The notes under the pieces were generated by a model that saw only the letters and a list, made by a program, of their open reading frames with translations, was not told where the DNA came from and did not search any database. Shown one piece after another: positions 15,365 to 24,038 of a DNA stretch of 58,354 bases. Each line of letters starts with the position of its first letter. The stretch's first letter is position 1. A program made the translations under genes and the position numbers. This DNA is from Clostridiales bacterium (GTDB taxonomy: Bacteria > Bacillota > Clostridia > Christensenellales > Aristaeellaceae). Location of the stretch: positions 1 to 58,354 of the forward strand of contig JAQXLU010000053.1 of assembly GCA_029012285.1 (NCBI GenBank), written 5' to 3'.

Positions 15365-16846
15365 ATGCGAATTGGCTTCGATCATGACAAGTATACGGCC
15401 ATGCAGTCCGAACACATCCTGGAGCGAATCGGGAAGTTCGGCGGCAAGCTTTATCTGGAGCTGGGCGGCAAGCTCTTTGACGATACGCATGCATCCCGCG
15501 TGCTGCCAGGCTTCCGTCCGGACAGCAAGATCTCGATGCTGCTCAACCTGAAGGATCAGGCCGAGCTGGTCATCGTCATCAACGCCGACGACATCGAGAA
15601 GAGCAAGATCCGCGGCGACCTTGGCATCACCTACGATGCGGATGTGCTCCGGCTGATCGACGCTTTCCGCGGTATCGGCATGTATGTGGGCAGCGTGGTG
15701 CTGACCCGCTGGCGTGAACAGCGAACAGCAATGCGCTTCAAAAAGCAGCTGGAATCCCTCGGCATTGCGGTGTACAAGCACTACAACATCGAGGGCTACC
15801 CCTATAATGTGAAGCATATTGTCAGCGACGAGGGCTTCGGCGCAAATGAGTATGTTGAAACCACCCGCCCCCTGGTGCTGGTCACCGCGCCCGGCCCCGG
15901 CTCGGGCAAGATGGCAGTCTGCCTCAGCCAACTCTACCAGGAGCATCAGCGGGGCATTCAGGCCGGTTATGCGAAGTTTGAGACCTTCCCGATTTGGAAT
16001 CTGTCGCTGAAGCACCCCGTCAATGTGGCCTATGAGGCCGCCACGGTTGACCTGGACGACCACAATATGATCGACCCCTTCCACCTGGAGGCCTACGGCA
16101 TTACCACCGTCAATTATAACCGCGATATTGAGATTTTCCCCGTGCTCAACGCCGTGTTTGAGCAAATTTACGGCACTTCGCCCTACGCGTCACCCACGGA
16201 TATGGGTGTGAACATGGTCGGCAACTGCATCACAGATGATGAGGTTTGCCGCAACGCAGCCCATCAGGAGATCATCCGCCGCTACTATGCCGCTCGCTGC
16301 GCGCTGCGCAAGGGCACTGGTACGGAGGGTGAAGTCGAAAAGCTGGAGATGCTGCTGCAAAAGTGCGGCCTTTCGGACGACGATCGCCCCGTGATCGCCG
16401 CAGCCCGCGCCCGTGCAGCTGACACAAAGGAGCCCGCCCTGGCCATGCAGCTGCCCGACGGGCGCATCATCACCGGCAAGACCTCCAAGCTGCTCGGGCC
16501 CTCCGCCGCGCTGCTGCTCAACGCGCTCAAGGCCATCGCCGGGCAGGAAAAGAGCCTGCACCTGATTTCGCCCCATGTTATCGAGCCCATTCAGACGCTG
16601 AAATGCGACTATTTGGGCAACCGCAACCCCCGTCTGCACACAGACGAGGTGCTGCTGGCACTTTCCATCTGCGCCGCGACGGATGAGCGCGCCGCCATCG
16701 CCATGAAGCAGCTGCCGCTGCTGCGCGGCTGTGAGGTACATTCCACCGTCATATTGTCCCCGGTGGATCACAACACCTTCAAGCGCCTGGGCGTGAACCT
16801 CACCTGCGACCCGCAGTACGAGACCCATAAGCTGTATCACAAATAA
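15365..16846 (+). CDS. DUF1846 domain-containing protein
   Basis: 493 residues, the usual length of DUF1846 proteins, which are found in many Bacillota and have known hexameric structures but no settled function. It starts MRIGFDHDKYTAMQSEHILERI, a very characteristic N-terminus, and contains a nucleotide-loop-like segment VLVTAPGPGSGKMAVCLSQLYQ (about residues 175-196) that looks like a P-loop (GPGSGK). Start at ATG 15365 with GAGGAGGCGA upstream. The next gene is 61 nt away and could be on the same transcript. Confidence 0.92.
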   Translation: MRIGFDHDKYTAMQSEHILERIGKFGGKLYLELGGKLFDDTHASRVLPGFRPDSKISMLLNLKDQAELVIVINADDIEKSKIRGDLGITYDADVLRLIDAFRGIGMYVGSVVLTRWREQRTAMRFKKQLESLGIAVYKHYNIEGYPYNVKHIVSDEGFGANEYVETTRPLVLVTAPGPGSGKMAVCLSQLYQEHQRGIQAGYAKFETFPIWNLSLKHPVNVAYEAATVDLDDHNMIDPFHLEAYGITTVNYNRDIEIFPVLNAVFEQIYGTSPYASPTDMGVNMVGNCITDDEVCRNAAHQEIIRRYYAARCALRKGTGTEGEVEKLEMLLQKCGLSDDDRPVIAAARARAADTKEPALAMQLPDGRIITGKTSKLLGPSAALLLNALKAIAGQEKSLHLISPHVIEPIQTLKCDYLGNRNPRLHTDEVLLALSICAATDERAAIAMKQLPLLRGCEVHSTVILSPVDHNTFKRLGVNLTCDPQYETHKLYHK

Positions 16847-16907
16847 GCCGTTTCCGGATTGGCGGGCACGGCGTTTCATCAAAATACATCAGAAAGAGGT
16901 TGATCCA

Positions 16908-17465
16908 ATGCTGGCACATACCATGACCATTGCAGGGCTGGAACGCAAGCTTCCCATCTGCCGCGTGACGGATGATCTGTACATCGGCGCGTTCGTGATC
17001 TTTGGCGACTGCGAACTGACCACCGCCTGCGCCAAGGAGCTGCTGAAGAAAGCCCCCGCCTACGACTACATCATCACCGCTGAATCCAAGGGCATCCCGC
17101 TTGCGCAGGAAATGGCCCGGCTGAACGGCGATGAAAAGTGGATGCTGGCCCGCAAGGGCGTGAAGCTCTACATGCAGAACGTGGTCAGCGTGGAGGTGAA
17201 GTCCATCACCACCTCCGCCGTGCAGAAGCTCTACCTGGACGGCAGCGACGCCGCAATGATGGCAGGCAAGCGCGTGCTGATCGTCGACGACGTGATCTCC
17301 ACCGGCGAAAGCCTGCATGCCCTGGAGGAGCTGGTCAAGACCGCTGGGGGAGAAATCGTGGGCCGCATGGCCATCCTGGCCGAGGGCGACGCGCAAGGCC
17401 GTGACGACATCATCTACCTGGAAAAGCTGCCGCTGTTCAACGCCAAGGGAGAGATTATCGGCTGA
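16908..17465 (+). CDS. adenine-phosphoribosyltransferase-like PRTase
   Basis: 185 residues, type I phosphoribosyltransferase. The PRPP-binding motif VLIVDDVISTGES (about residues 123-135) is clear; an upstream YDYIITAESKGIPLA loop and a central Arg/Lys-rich flexible loop region also match the fold of Apt. The closest named relative is adenine phosphoribosyltransferase (adenine + PRPP to AMP), but a xanthine-type or regulatory PRTase is possible. AAGAGG precedes ATG 16908. A good terminator follows. Confidence 0.82.
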   Translation: MLAHTMTIAGLERKLPICRVTDDLYIGAFVIFGDCELTTACAKELLKKAPAYDYIITAESKGIPLAQEMARLNGDEKWMLARKGVKLYMQNVVSVEVKSITTSAVQKLYLDGSDAAMMAGKRVLIVDDVISTGESLHALEELVKTAGGEIVGRMAILAEGDAQGRDDIIYLEKLPLFNAKGEIIG

Positions 17466-17484
17466 TGCAAGGGGCGATACAAGG

Positions 17485-17509
17485 GGAGGACATAGCGTCC
17501 TCCTTTTTT
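17485..17509 (+). terminator. terminator after the PRTase gene
   Basis: GGAGGAC (17485-17491), 5-nt loop, GTCCTCC (17497-17503), six T. Confidence 0.88.
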
Positions 17510-17567
17510 GTTGTGTGCATCACACCCGCCATCTTCGGGCATGCTGGTGAAAAAGGAGTGTGATTCC

Positions 17568-18461
17568 ATGAACTACCGGACCGACCTTGCCATGGAGCGC
17601 ACCGTTTATCCCGGCGGCACGGGCGCGGGCGTGTCCATCCAGACGCAGCAGGATGGTGAAGCGGTCATTACCTGGGTGCACATCCAGACCGCAGCGGCAG
17701 CCAAGCGCCTGGGTAAGCCCGAGGGCACCTACTGGACGATGATGCACCCCAAACTGCCCATCCTAACCCCGGAGGAGCGGATCGACATTGCCCGCCAGGT
17801 ATCCCAGACGCTGCGGATCATGCTGCCACCCCAAGGGGATGTGCTGGTGCTGGGCCTGGGCAACCGCCGAATGACAGCGGATGCGCTGGGCGACCGGGTT
17901 GTCAGCGGCATTCTGGTGACGCGCCATCTCAAGGATGAAATGAACCCTTCGCTACGGGGGGTCTGCGCCATGAGCCCAGGTGTGCTCGGCGTCACCGGCG
18001 TGGAAACGGCTGAGCTGACCCTCGGCTTGGTGCAGCGGCTCAAGCCCGCCGCCGTGCTGGTGGTGGATGCTCTTGCCGCGATGGAAACCGATCACATCGG
18101 CACCACGATTCAGCTGACGGACACCGGTATTCATCCAGGGAGCGGCGTGGGGAACCATCGGCAGGGCATCACCCAGGAGGTGCTGCACGTGCCCGTCATT
18201 GCCATGGGCATCCCGATGGTCGTCTATGCGTCCACCATCGTCCGGGATGCGCTAAAAACCATCCTATCCAAAGAAAAGGACGACGAGGAGGCCTGCGAAA
18301 TGGCCGAGCACCTGGTCGGCCAGGCCATGACGGACCTGGTGGTCACACCCCGGAACATCGACGAGCTGGTCGCTGGACTGGCGGACATGCTGGCGCTGTC
18401 CATCAACAGTGCCCTGCAGCCCATGGTTACCCTTGACGAACTGACGCATCTCCTGCACTGA
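17568..18461 (+). CDS. gpr: GPR endopeptidase, spore protease
   Basis: Degrades small acid-soluble spore proteins during germination; aspartate-type peptidase of family A25, made as a zymogen in the forespore. 297 residues, shorter than the about 370 of Bacillus GPR, as in many Clostridia. Motifs: RTDLAMER at the mature N-terminus, LVLGLGNRRMTADALGDRVV (about 88-107), the long conserved VVDALAAM and TDTGIHPGSGVGNHR segment (about 185-207). Start at ATG 17568 with AAAGGAG upstream; there is almost no propeptide before RTDL. It marks the organism as a spore former and opens a sporulation block. Confidence 0.95.
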   Translation: MNYRTDLAMERTVYPGGTGAGVSIQTQQDGEAVITWVHIQTAAAAKRLGKPEGTYWTMMHPKLPILTPEERIDIARQVSQTLRIMLPPQGDVLVLGLGNRRMTADALGDRVVSGILVTRHLKDEMNPSLRGVCAMSPGVLGVTGVETAELTLGLVQRLKPAAVLVVDALAAMETDHIGTTIQLTDTGIHPGSGVGNHRQGITQEVLHVPVIAMGIPMVVYASTIVRDALKTILSKEKDDEEACEMAEHLVGQAMTDLVVTPRNIDELVAGLADMLALSINSALQPMVTLDELTHLLH

Positions 18462-18516
18462 AGGGCATAATCCCCGCCTTGATAGAATAACCTGTGATTG
18501 AAAGGCGGTGGGGGCT

Positions 18517-19374
18517 TTGTGGCGGTTGATTCGTGCGTGTAGCGCGTTCTGCCTGTTTGCTGTGGTGATAACGCTTGTTCCTTCCGATGTAACCATCGCA
18601 TGGGCGGAGGACGGCTTCGCCGTGGTGGTACAGACGGACGAGCCCTCAACAAGCCCGAATGCAGAATCAACCGAAGTGGCGGATACCTTCCGGATGGAGA
18701 TCATCCGCGAGGTGGAAAAGCCGCCCACCTTTGCTGGGAAAAAGGTGCTCATCTACCACACCCACACCTATGAAGCGTATGAACGCCCTGCCGATGCCAC
18801 CTATTCGCAAAAGGAAAAGTGGCGCACCGAGGACCTCGACTACAACGTCGTTTGCGTGGGGAAGGCGTTGGCGGCGAGTCTCCGGGCATTGGGTATGGAG
18901 GTGGTACACGACACCACCGCCTTTGAGCCGCCCAAGCTGGAGGATGCCTACGATCGCTCCCTGGCCATGCTGGAAAAGCGCCTTTCCGCAGGTGAGCGCT
19001 ACGACCTGTACATCGACCTGCATCGGGATGCGCTCGCCTCCACCTCCACCATCAAGCGAACCGTACACATCGGCGGGGAGGACGTGGCCCGCTTCATGGT
19101 GCTGGTAGGTAAGGGTACCACCGGCGGCTATGCGGTGAAGCCCGACTGGGAGGAAAATCTTCAAATTGCCCAGCGGATCACGGATGCGCTTAACAGCCAG
19201 TGCTCCGGCCTCGCCCGGGATGTGAAGATCAAGTCCGGTCGATTCAACCAGCACATCGCCCCTTGTTGCGTGCTGATCGAATGCGGCATGAACACCAACC
19301 AGCTTTCCGAGGTGCTCAGCGGCGTACCTTACCTGGCCCAGGCCATCGCGACTGCCCTGAGCAACCCGGAATGA
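18517..19374 (+). CDS. spoIIP: SpoIIP-family sporulation peptidoglycan hydrolase (first copy)
   Basis: 285 residues. A hydrophobic N-terminus (about 3-25) is a signal peptide or anchor. The SpoIIP amidase/endopeptidase domain shows the zinc-ligand motif YHTHTYEAY (about residues 80-88), YIDLHRDA (about 166) and the catalytic-glutamate segment VLIECGMNTNQ (about 253). SpoIIP cuts stem peptides during engulfment with SpoIID and SpoIIM. I choose TTG 18517, about 11 nt after AAAGG; GTG 18508 is in frame but only 2 nt after it. It lies 55 nt after gpr, the usual gpr-spoIIP order. Confidence 0.93.
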   Translation: MWRLIRACSAFCLFAVVITLVPSDVTIAWAEDGFAVVVQTDEPSTSPNAESTEVADTFRMEIIREVEKPPTFAGKKVLIYHTHTYEAYERPADATYSQKEKWRTEDLDYNVVCVGKALAASLRALGMEVVHDTTAFEPPKLEDAYDRSLAMLEKRLSAGERYDLYIDLHRDALASTSTIKRTVHIGGEDVARFMVLVGKGTTGGYAVKPDWEENLQIAQRITDALNSQCSGLARDVKIKSGRFNQHIAPCCVLIECGMNTNQLSEVLSGVPYLAQAIATALSNPE

Positions 19375-19384
19375 AGCAAATCAA

Positions 19385-19416
19385 GCGCCCCGATGGAAAC
19401 CGATCCACCGGGGCGC
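19385..19416. terminator. hairpin between spoIIP and the convergent orphan gene
   Basis: GCGCCCCG (19385-19392), 16-nt loop, CGGGGCGC (19409-19416), then GTTATATTA. T-richness is modest; it may serve both converging genes. Confidence 0.5.
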
Positions 19417-19422
19417 GTTATA

Positions 19423-21651
19423 TTACAGTTTGCTCAGCGATAGCGGGTACTCATCCAGGCGTGCCTTGACATGCTCGGTGTTCTTTGCGCCCTTTTCAAG
19501 GGCCGGGATGATCCACAGCAGGATGCCCCAGTCCATAGCGGCAGGCAATCCGCCCTCCATCAGACCCGCGCAGACGGATACAAACCGATACATCTCCTTG
19601 CGGGCGGCACCGCTCAAGGGCGAGGCAGCGTTCAATACAGGGGACAGCACAGCGTCCAGCTCCGCGTCGGACACATATTCTTTCTCGGCCACCTTCGCGA
19701 TGGATGCTGCGCTGATGGGGGTTGCGTCATCATCCGCCCTTTCGGCCACATAGGGCAGGGAAGGCAGCATTACGATGGGCCACTGGCATGTGTCGTAGGC
19801 GGCGTTCCGGGTCAGGCCGGACGCATTGCGGTGGAGCAGCAGCTTCGTCATGCCATCCACATGGGCGTAATGAGGCAGGCTGGTCGATAGAATCGCCGGC
19901 GTGGCATCCACCGGGCGCAGCCCCAATAGCGGATGCTGCTCAGCATCGTACTGGTGCGCATAGCTGCTCTGCCAGCCCATGGCGCAATGTAGGTTGCGCA
20001 GCAAGGTAGCTGCCGCAGCCGGGGTGGCGGAGGTTACGCCAATGCGCGGGCTGACCGCCAGCAGCACCAGCAGCGCGATGGCGGTATTCCGGTCAATGGT
20101 GATGCCTGCATCAGAGCAGACAGTCGTGACACGGGCGATCATTTCGTCCAGGTCGGCATCGTGGCCGGACACAGGATGTAACCGCAGCGGCACGCCGGGA
20201 ACAGGCAGGCACATCTGCGCCTCCGCAGTGATGCGAGCGACCGCCTCGGGCAGGGCGCTGCTGCCAAGCTCGTTCACCTTGGCCAGCAGCGCATCCCTTT
20301 GCAACGTTAGCGCGTTGATTTGCGTTTTGAGGCCCTCTACCTGCACCGCTGCATCCTGCCTGTCGGCTTCCAGCTTGCCGGTCTCCCGGGCAATGCGGGT
20401 GGACATGGCATTGAGCAGCTCCTGCTTGTATGCATCCAAATCGCGACGGGCACGGTCAAGCTCGCAAAGGGCCGTCAGGCGCTCGGCCTCCAGGTCCTGC
20501 AATCGCTGGCGGAGCACCTGCTGCATAGCCGTGACGCTCTCACCATGGCAGAGCTTGGCTTCCAGCGGGGTACGGACGCCCTCCAAGGACAGCATGAAAT
20601 CCAATAGCTGCTCGCGGGCATTCTCGGCCTTCCAGGCCTCCCGCAGGGCTGCACAGGCAGCCTCCACGGGGTTTTCCACCGTGCGCATAGCCGTCCCGGT
20701 AGGGAGATTTTGCGCCGGTGGCTCGTACTTGCCGACGCTCCATTGGCTGCTGACGACCTCCTGGATGCGGTTCTTCGGCTGTTGCGCGGCCACATGGAGC
20801 GGCTTGCGCACCAGGGGCGTACCGGACAGAGGGCCGCTTTGCTTCAGCAAAGAAGCATCCAGCGTGTGCTTCTCCTTCTGCCGGAGCAGATTGGCATGCT
20901 CGGACACAGGCTGGTCCAGCTGACGCAGCGTCTCCTCGTGGGTTTCGCGCTCATCAAGGATCGTCAACGCCTGTCCAATGGGCAGCTCCTCGTCCTTTGC
21001 GACCTGTTCGGCCTTCTTGGCTTTCTTTTCGGGCTTTGCAGGTGCAGCCTCCGGCTGTTCCTGCGCGGCGGGAGCCTCAACGGCAGGCGCATCCTCCATG
21101 CAGAGGATCTTCCGTTCCACGCCATCAGGGCAGGGCAGCTCAAAGAGGACGCATGCAGCCTCTGCAGCGGGCTCGGGCTGTGCGGGGGCATCTTTGCGCA
21201 CCGGCCCGAAGAGCGTCTCACCCTGCTGGATAAAGAACAGGGGCGTGATCGCCTCGGCAGCCAGCTCCTGATAGCGCGCTGCGTCGCCCTCCATCAGCTG
21301 ATAGAAGGTATGCTCGGGCAGAGCCTTGACGGTATCAGAATAAAGGATATACTGATTCACCTCGCCCCGCTCGGGCTTGAAGTTTTTGTTGGTGCGGATC
21401 TTGTCCGCATCCTCCGGCTGATTACGAAGATCCAGCACACAATAGGACATAAGCTTGCGCATACGAGCCTTGAAGGTACGCTTTTCGTTGCAATCTGGTA
21501 CGATGCGCAATCCGCCCTCATTGGGCCATAGCTGCAATGCTTCCTGGCGAAGGTCGCCCTCCAGGGAGAGGAGCGGACGAACACGGAAATAAGCACGCTG
21601 GGTGTTGTCTTCCTCGAGGTAAGCGAAAATCAAGCTGCGTTTGAAATCCAT
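19423..21651 (-). CDS. unrecognised 742-residue protein, possibly a degenerate AAA-like protein
   Basis: I cannot assign a family. The order seen is: a folded N-terminal domain (about 1-170; starts MDFKRSLIFAYLEED and has RVRPLLSLEGDLRQEAL); an Ala/Glu/Pro/Lys-rich low-complexity linker (about 175-235); a charged middle; a coiled coil (about 370-465); and a hydrophobic, helix-rich C-terminal domain (about 480-742). In the C-terminal domain the stretch GVTSATPAAAATLLRNL sits where a P-loop would be but lacks GKT/S. No signal peptide or clear membrane helix. Start at ATG 21651 with GGAGG upstream. It lies on the opposite strand between two spoIIP-like genes. GC matches the surroundings. Confidence 0.8.
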   Translation of the reverse strand: MDFKRSLIFAYLEEDNTQRAYFRVRPLLSLEGDLRQEALQLWPNEGGLRIVPDCNEKRTFKARMRKLMSYCVLDLRNQPEDADKIRTNKNFKPERGEVNQYILYSDTVKALPEHTFYQLMEGDAARYQELAAEAITPLFFIQQGETLFGPVRKDAPAQPEPAAEAACVLFELPCPDGVERKILCMEDAPAVEAPAAQEQPEAAPAKPEKKAKKAEQVAKDEELPIGQALTILDERETHEETLRQLDQPVSEHANLLRQKEKHTLDASLLKQSGPLSGTPLVRKPLHVAAQQPKNRIQEVVSSQWSVGKYEPPAQNLPTGTAMRTVENPVEAACAALREAWKAENAREQLLDFMLSLEGVRTPLEAKLCHGESVTAMQQVLRQRLQDLEAERLTALCELDRARRDLDAYKQELLNAMSTRIARETGKLEADRQDAAVQVEGLKTQINALTLQRDALLAKVNELGSSALPEAVARITAEAQMCLPVPGVPLRLHPVSGHDADLDEMIARVTTVCSDAGITIDRNTAIALLVLLAVSPRIGVTSATPAAAATLLRNLHCAMGWQSSYAHQYDAEQHPLLGLRPVDATPAILSTSLPHYAHVDGMTKLLLHRNASGLTRNAAYDTCQWPIVMLPSLPYVAERADDDATPISAASIAKVAEKEYVSDAELDAVLSPVLNAASPLSGAARKEMYRFVSVCAGLMEGGLPAAMDWGILLWIIPALEKGAKNTEHVKARLDEYPLSLSKL

Positions 21652-21823
21652 CAGCTGCCTCCATACGCGCATCAGGCAATGCAAAATTGTTATACAATAC
21701 CACCTGTGACAATTCTAACAAATTGTCCGCGAATCGTCAAGGGTAAAGCGCCAGTAAATGCGCATATTTCTGAACTTTTCTGGTCATTCTACCCCTGATG
21801 ATTCACATGGATGGAGGTACGAT

Positions 21824-22444
21824 ATGGCAATCGGGCCCATGCTGCTATTGATACTCGCTGTGCTGGTGTTTTGCGGCTTGCTCCAGCGTGTGCTGGACAG
21901 GATGCACCTGACGGACCAACAGGCGCTTGTTATCATTGCCGCCATGCTCCTGGGGACGTTCTTGCCCATGTTACGCCTGGGGCCAGTGTCGGTCAGCATC
22001 GGCGGCGCGCTGATTCCATTGGGCGTGTGTGTGTATCTGATGGTGAAAGCGGACACCTCCTGGGAGCGCTGGCGCACCGCCCTGGGAACGGTGCTGACGG
22101 GTGCTGCCGTCTACGCGCTCTCGGCGCTACTGCCCAGTGAGCCGGAGGCGCTGACCATCGACCCGATGTGGCTGTATGGCCTTTGCGGCGGCATCGTGGC
22201 CTGGCTGTTCGGGCGTTCCAGGCGTGGGGCGTTCGTCTGCGGCGTAGCTGGCGTGCTGCTGGCGGACATCGTGAACGCCCTGGTCACCTGGATACGTGGC
22301 TATCAGACCCAGCTGGTGCTTGGCGGCGGTGGCATTGCGGATGCCGCGGTCGTCAGCGGCGTCCTGGCGGTGCTGATGTGCGAGCTGATCGGAGAAACCA
22401 TCGAGCGCTTTGTACGCGCCCGGACGGGAGGCGATGGGCAATGA
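21824..22444 (+). CDS. DUF1614 multi-pass membrane protein
   Basis: 206 residues, nearly all hydrophobic, with about six or seven membrane helices. The N-terminal segment (MAIGPMLLL ... LLQRVLDRMHLTDQQALVIIAAMLLGTF) is typical of DUF1614. The family function is unknown. Start at ATG 21824 behind ATGGAGGT. Its stop codon overlaps the start of the second spoIIP-like gene (ATGA), so the two proteins are made together and it may serve the same envelope process in sporulation; that role is inference from context. Confidence 0.85.
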   Translation: MAIGPMLLLILAVLVFCGLLQRVLDRMHLTDQQALVIIAAMLLGTFLPMLRLGPVSVSIGGALIPLGVCVYLMVKADTSWERWRTALGTVLTGAAVYALSALLPSEPEALTIDPMWLYGLCGGIVAWLFGRSRRGAFVCGVAGVLLADIVNALVTWIRGYQTQLVLGGGGIADAAVVSGVLAVLMCELIGETIERFVRARTGGDGQ

Positions 22445-23589
22445 AACGGCTGCTCCTGCTTTGTTTGATGCTGCTGCTTATCCCGGCATTTTCCTTTGCA
22501 GAAGCCGAACGGGTATGGCGGCTCACTCTGGAGGACGGTACCCTCTTGACCGAAATCTGCTACGAGCCAGAGGTTGGCGACCTATACATCTCCTGGGACA
22601 ATAAAGAGTATGAAGTCGTCAGCATCGCAGGCGGGACATGCTTGGCGGCGCTCAAGGGGGACGCGGCGCTGCCCTCGGTGGACTGGCTGGATCAGGACGC
22701 GGTATTGCCCGTCAGTGCGCTGAGCAAGCGCATCGCCCTGTACTGCACCCACAGCGACGAATCCTACCAACCCAGCGACGGCTACTACACCACCACTGAG
22801 CGGGGCAGCATCTACCAGGTGGCGCATGCCCTGGCGGATGCCCTGGGGGAGCACGGAGTCGAAACAACCGTGGCAGATACGCTGCACCATCCCCATGACG
22901 CCGGGGCTTACCGCCGTTCCCGCCAGACCGCCGTGGAGCTGCTCAAAACCGCGCTGCCAATCGCGCTCATCGACATCCACCGGGACGGCATCCCCGATCC
23001 TGCCTCCTACGAGACGACCATCGGCGGGGAAAGGGTGTCGATGATCCGCTTGCTGGTGGGCCGCGGCAACCAGAACGCGGAGGTCAACAAGCAGTTTGCA
23101 CTGACCATCAAGGCGGTGGCGGATCGGGTATACCCGGGGCTGATCAAGGACATCTACCTGGGCAAGGGCACCTTCAACCAGGATCTGCTGCCCAGAAGCG
23201 TCCTTTTTGAATGCGGCACCTACACGCTCCCAAAGGAGCAAGTCTTGAAAAGCATGCCCATGATGGCGGATGTGGTGAACCGGGCGCTCTTTGGCGGCAT
23301 CACCGGCAGCGCGGGGCGAATCACCAGCGATGTAGGGAGCAGTCAGCAGCCCTCCGGAGGCATCACTATGGGCGCGGAGGATACCATACCTGCCAACGGC
23401 GAAAAGGGCATCGGGTACGGTGTGTGGTTCCTCGTGATCCTGCTGGTGGTCGGCATTGTCGGATTTGCGTGCCTGTCCACTGGATCGTTCAGAGGTGGGA
23501 TGCACAAGGCAGCGCGCAATCTCAGTGAAATGACCGGCGGCTTGGTGGGCAAAAAGCCATCCAACCATGAGGATCATGAACATTCATAG
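22441..23589 (+). CDS. SpoIIP-family sporulation peptidoglycan hydrolase (second copy)
   Basis: 382 residues. Signal peptide (about 1-20), an extra N-terminal domain (about 22-95), then the SpoIIP domain: YCTHSDESY (about 101-109), LIDIHRDG (about 177) and LFECGTY (about 256). A Ser/Gly-rich linker leads to a C-terminal membrane helix (about 326-346) and a His/Glu-rich cytoplasmic tail. This is the reverse of the usual N-terminal anchor. The zinc motif is HSDE instead of HTHxxE-like HTHTYE in the first copy. It overlaps the DUF1614 gene by ATGA. It may act at a different time or place from the first copy. Confidence 0.9.
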   Translation: MKRLLLLCLMLLLIPAFSFAEAERVWRLTLEDGTLLTEICYEPEVGDLYISWDNKEYEVVSIAGGTCLAALKGDAALPSVDWLDQDAVLPVSALSKRIALYCTHSDESYQPSDGYYTTTERGSIYQVAHALADALGEHGVETTVADTLHHPHDAGAYRRSRQTAVELLKTALPIALIDIHRDGIPDPASYETTIGGERVSMIRLLVGRGNQNAEVNKQFALTIKAVADRVYPGLIKDIYLGKGTFNQDLLPRSVLFECGTYTLPKEQVLKSMPMMADVVNRALFGGITGSAGRITSDVGSSQQPSGGITMGAEDTIPANGEKGIGYGVWFLVILLVVGIVGFACLSTGSFRGGMHKAARNLSEMTGGLVGKKPSNHEDHEHS

Positions 23590-23594
23590 CAAGA

Positions 23595-23625
23595 CGGGGC
23601 CGGTATCATCCAGCCCCGCTTTTTT
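23595..23625 (+). terminator. terminator of the second spoIIP-like gene
   Basis: CGGGGC (23595-23600), 12-nt loop, GCCCCG (23613-23618), then a C and six T. It runs into the 3' end of the convergent CmpB-type gene. Confidence 0.75.
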
Positions 23626-23962
23626 CTGCATGGTTCATGAGGCCCATTACCGCTGCACCCATGCCGCACCAGAGCAGCGAATACGGCAAGCAGATCTGCC
23701 CCCGCCAGTTCATCGGTGCGCGTCGGTAATCCCAAACGCGGTAGCGGCGGTTCCAGATGCAACCGCAGATTGCTTCTATGCCGGTCACTGCTGCACCGAA
23801 CAGGAGGGCACGCGCAACAGGAGAGATACGCTGCCGCCGCAGACGGTCAGCAACGATCATGGCGCAGCCGCCTGCCAGTGCCATCGAATAGTGCGTCCGA
23901 CCCCTGTAAAGCATTTCCAGCGCAGAATATCCCGCCGCGCCCACCAGAAACGCATGCTTCAT
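23606..23962 (-). CDS. small CmpB-type putative ABC transporter permease family protein
   Basis: 118 residues, with about four hydrophobic helices. The C-terminal segment RRYRVWDYRRAPMNWRGQICLPYSLLW is the hallmark of the family called putative ABC-transporter type IV (CmpB). No ABC ATPase is nearby, and the true function is unsettled. Three consecutive ATGs follow GAGGTG; ATG 23962 gives the best spacing. The C-terminus overlaps the terminator of the convergent spoIIP-like gene. Confidence 0.78.
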   Translation of the reverse strand: MKHAFLVGAAGYSALEMLYRGRTHYSMALAGGCAMIVADRLRRQRISPVARALLFGAAVTGIEAICGCIWNRRYRVWDYRRAPMNWRGQICLPYSLLWCGMGAAVMGLMNHAEKSGAG

Positions 23963-24007
23963 CATCATCACCTCATGGTGAAGTATGCCACCCCTGCAAA
24001 GAAATAA

Positions 24008-24033
24008 CCGGGCTGAGATCGCGCTCAGCCCGG
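24008..24033. terminator. terminator of hflC, possibly bidirectional
   Basis: CCGGGCTGAG pairs perfectly with CTCAGCCCGG across a 6-nt loop. T-rich sequence on both sides (TTATTTC on the minus strand, CGGTTTTATTT on the plus strand). It lies six bases past the hflC stop. Confidence 0.82.
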
Positions 24034-24038
24034 CGGTT

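Noticed and set aside
20710..21531. 273-codon plus-strand frame inside the 742-residue gene
   Set aside because: Shadow of the minus-strand gene; Leu/Arg-rich composition and no ribosome site. The minus-strand frame has a start with GGAGG and a coiled-coil pattern, so it is the real one.
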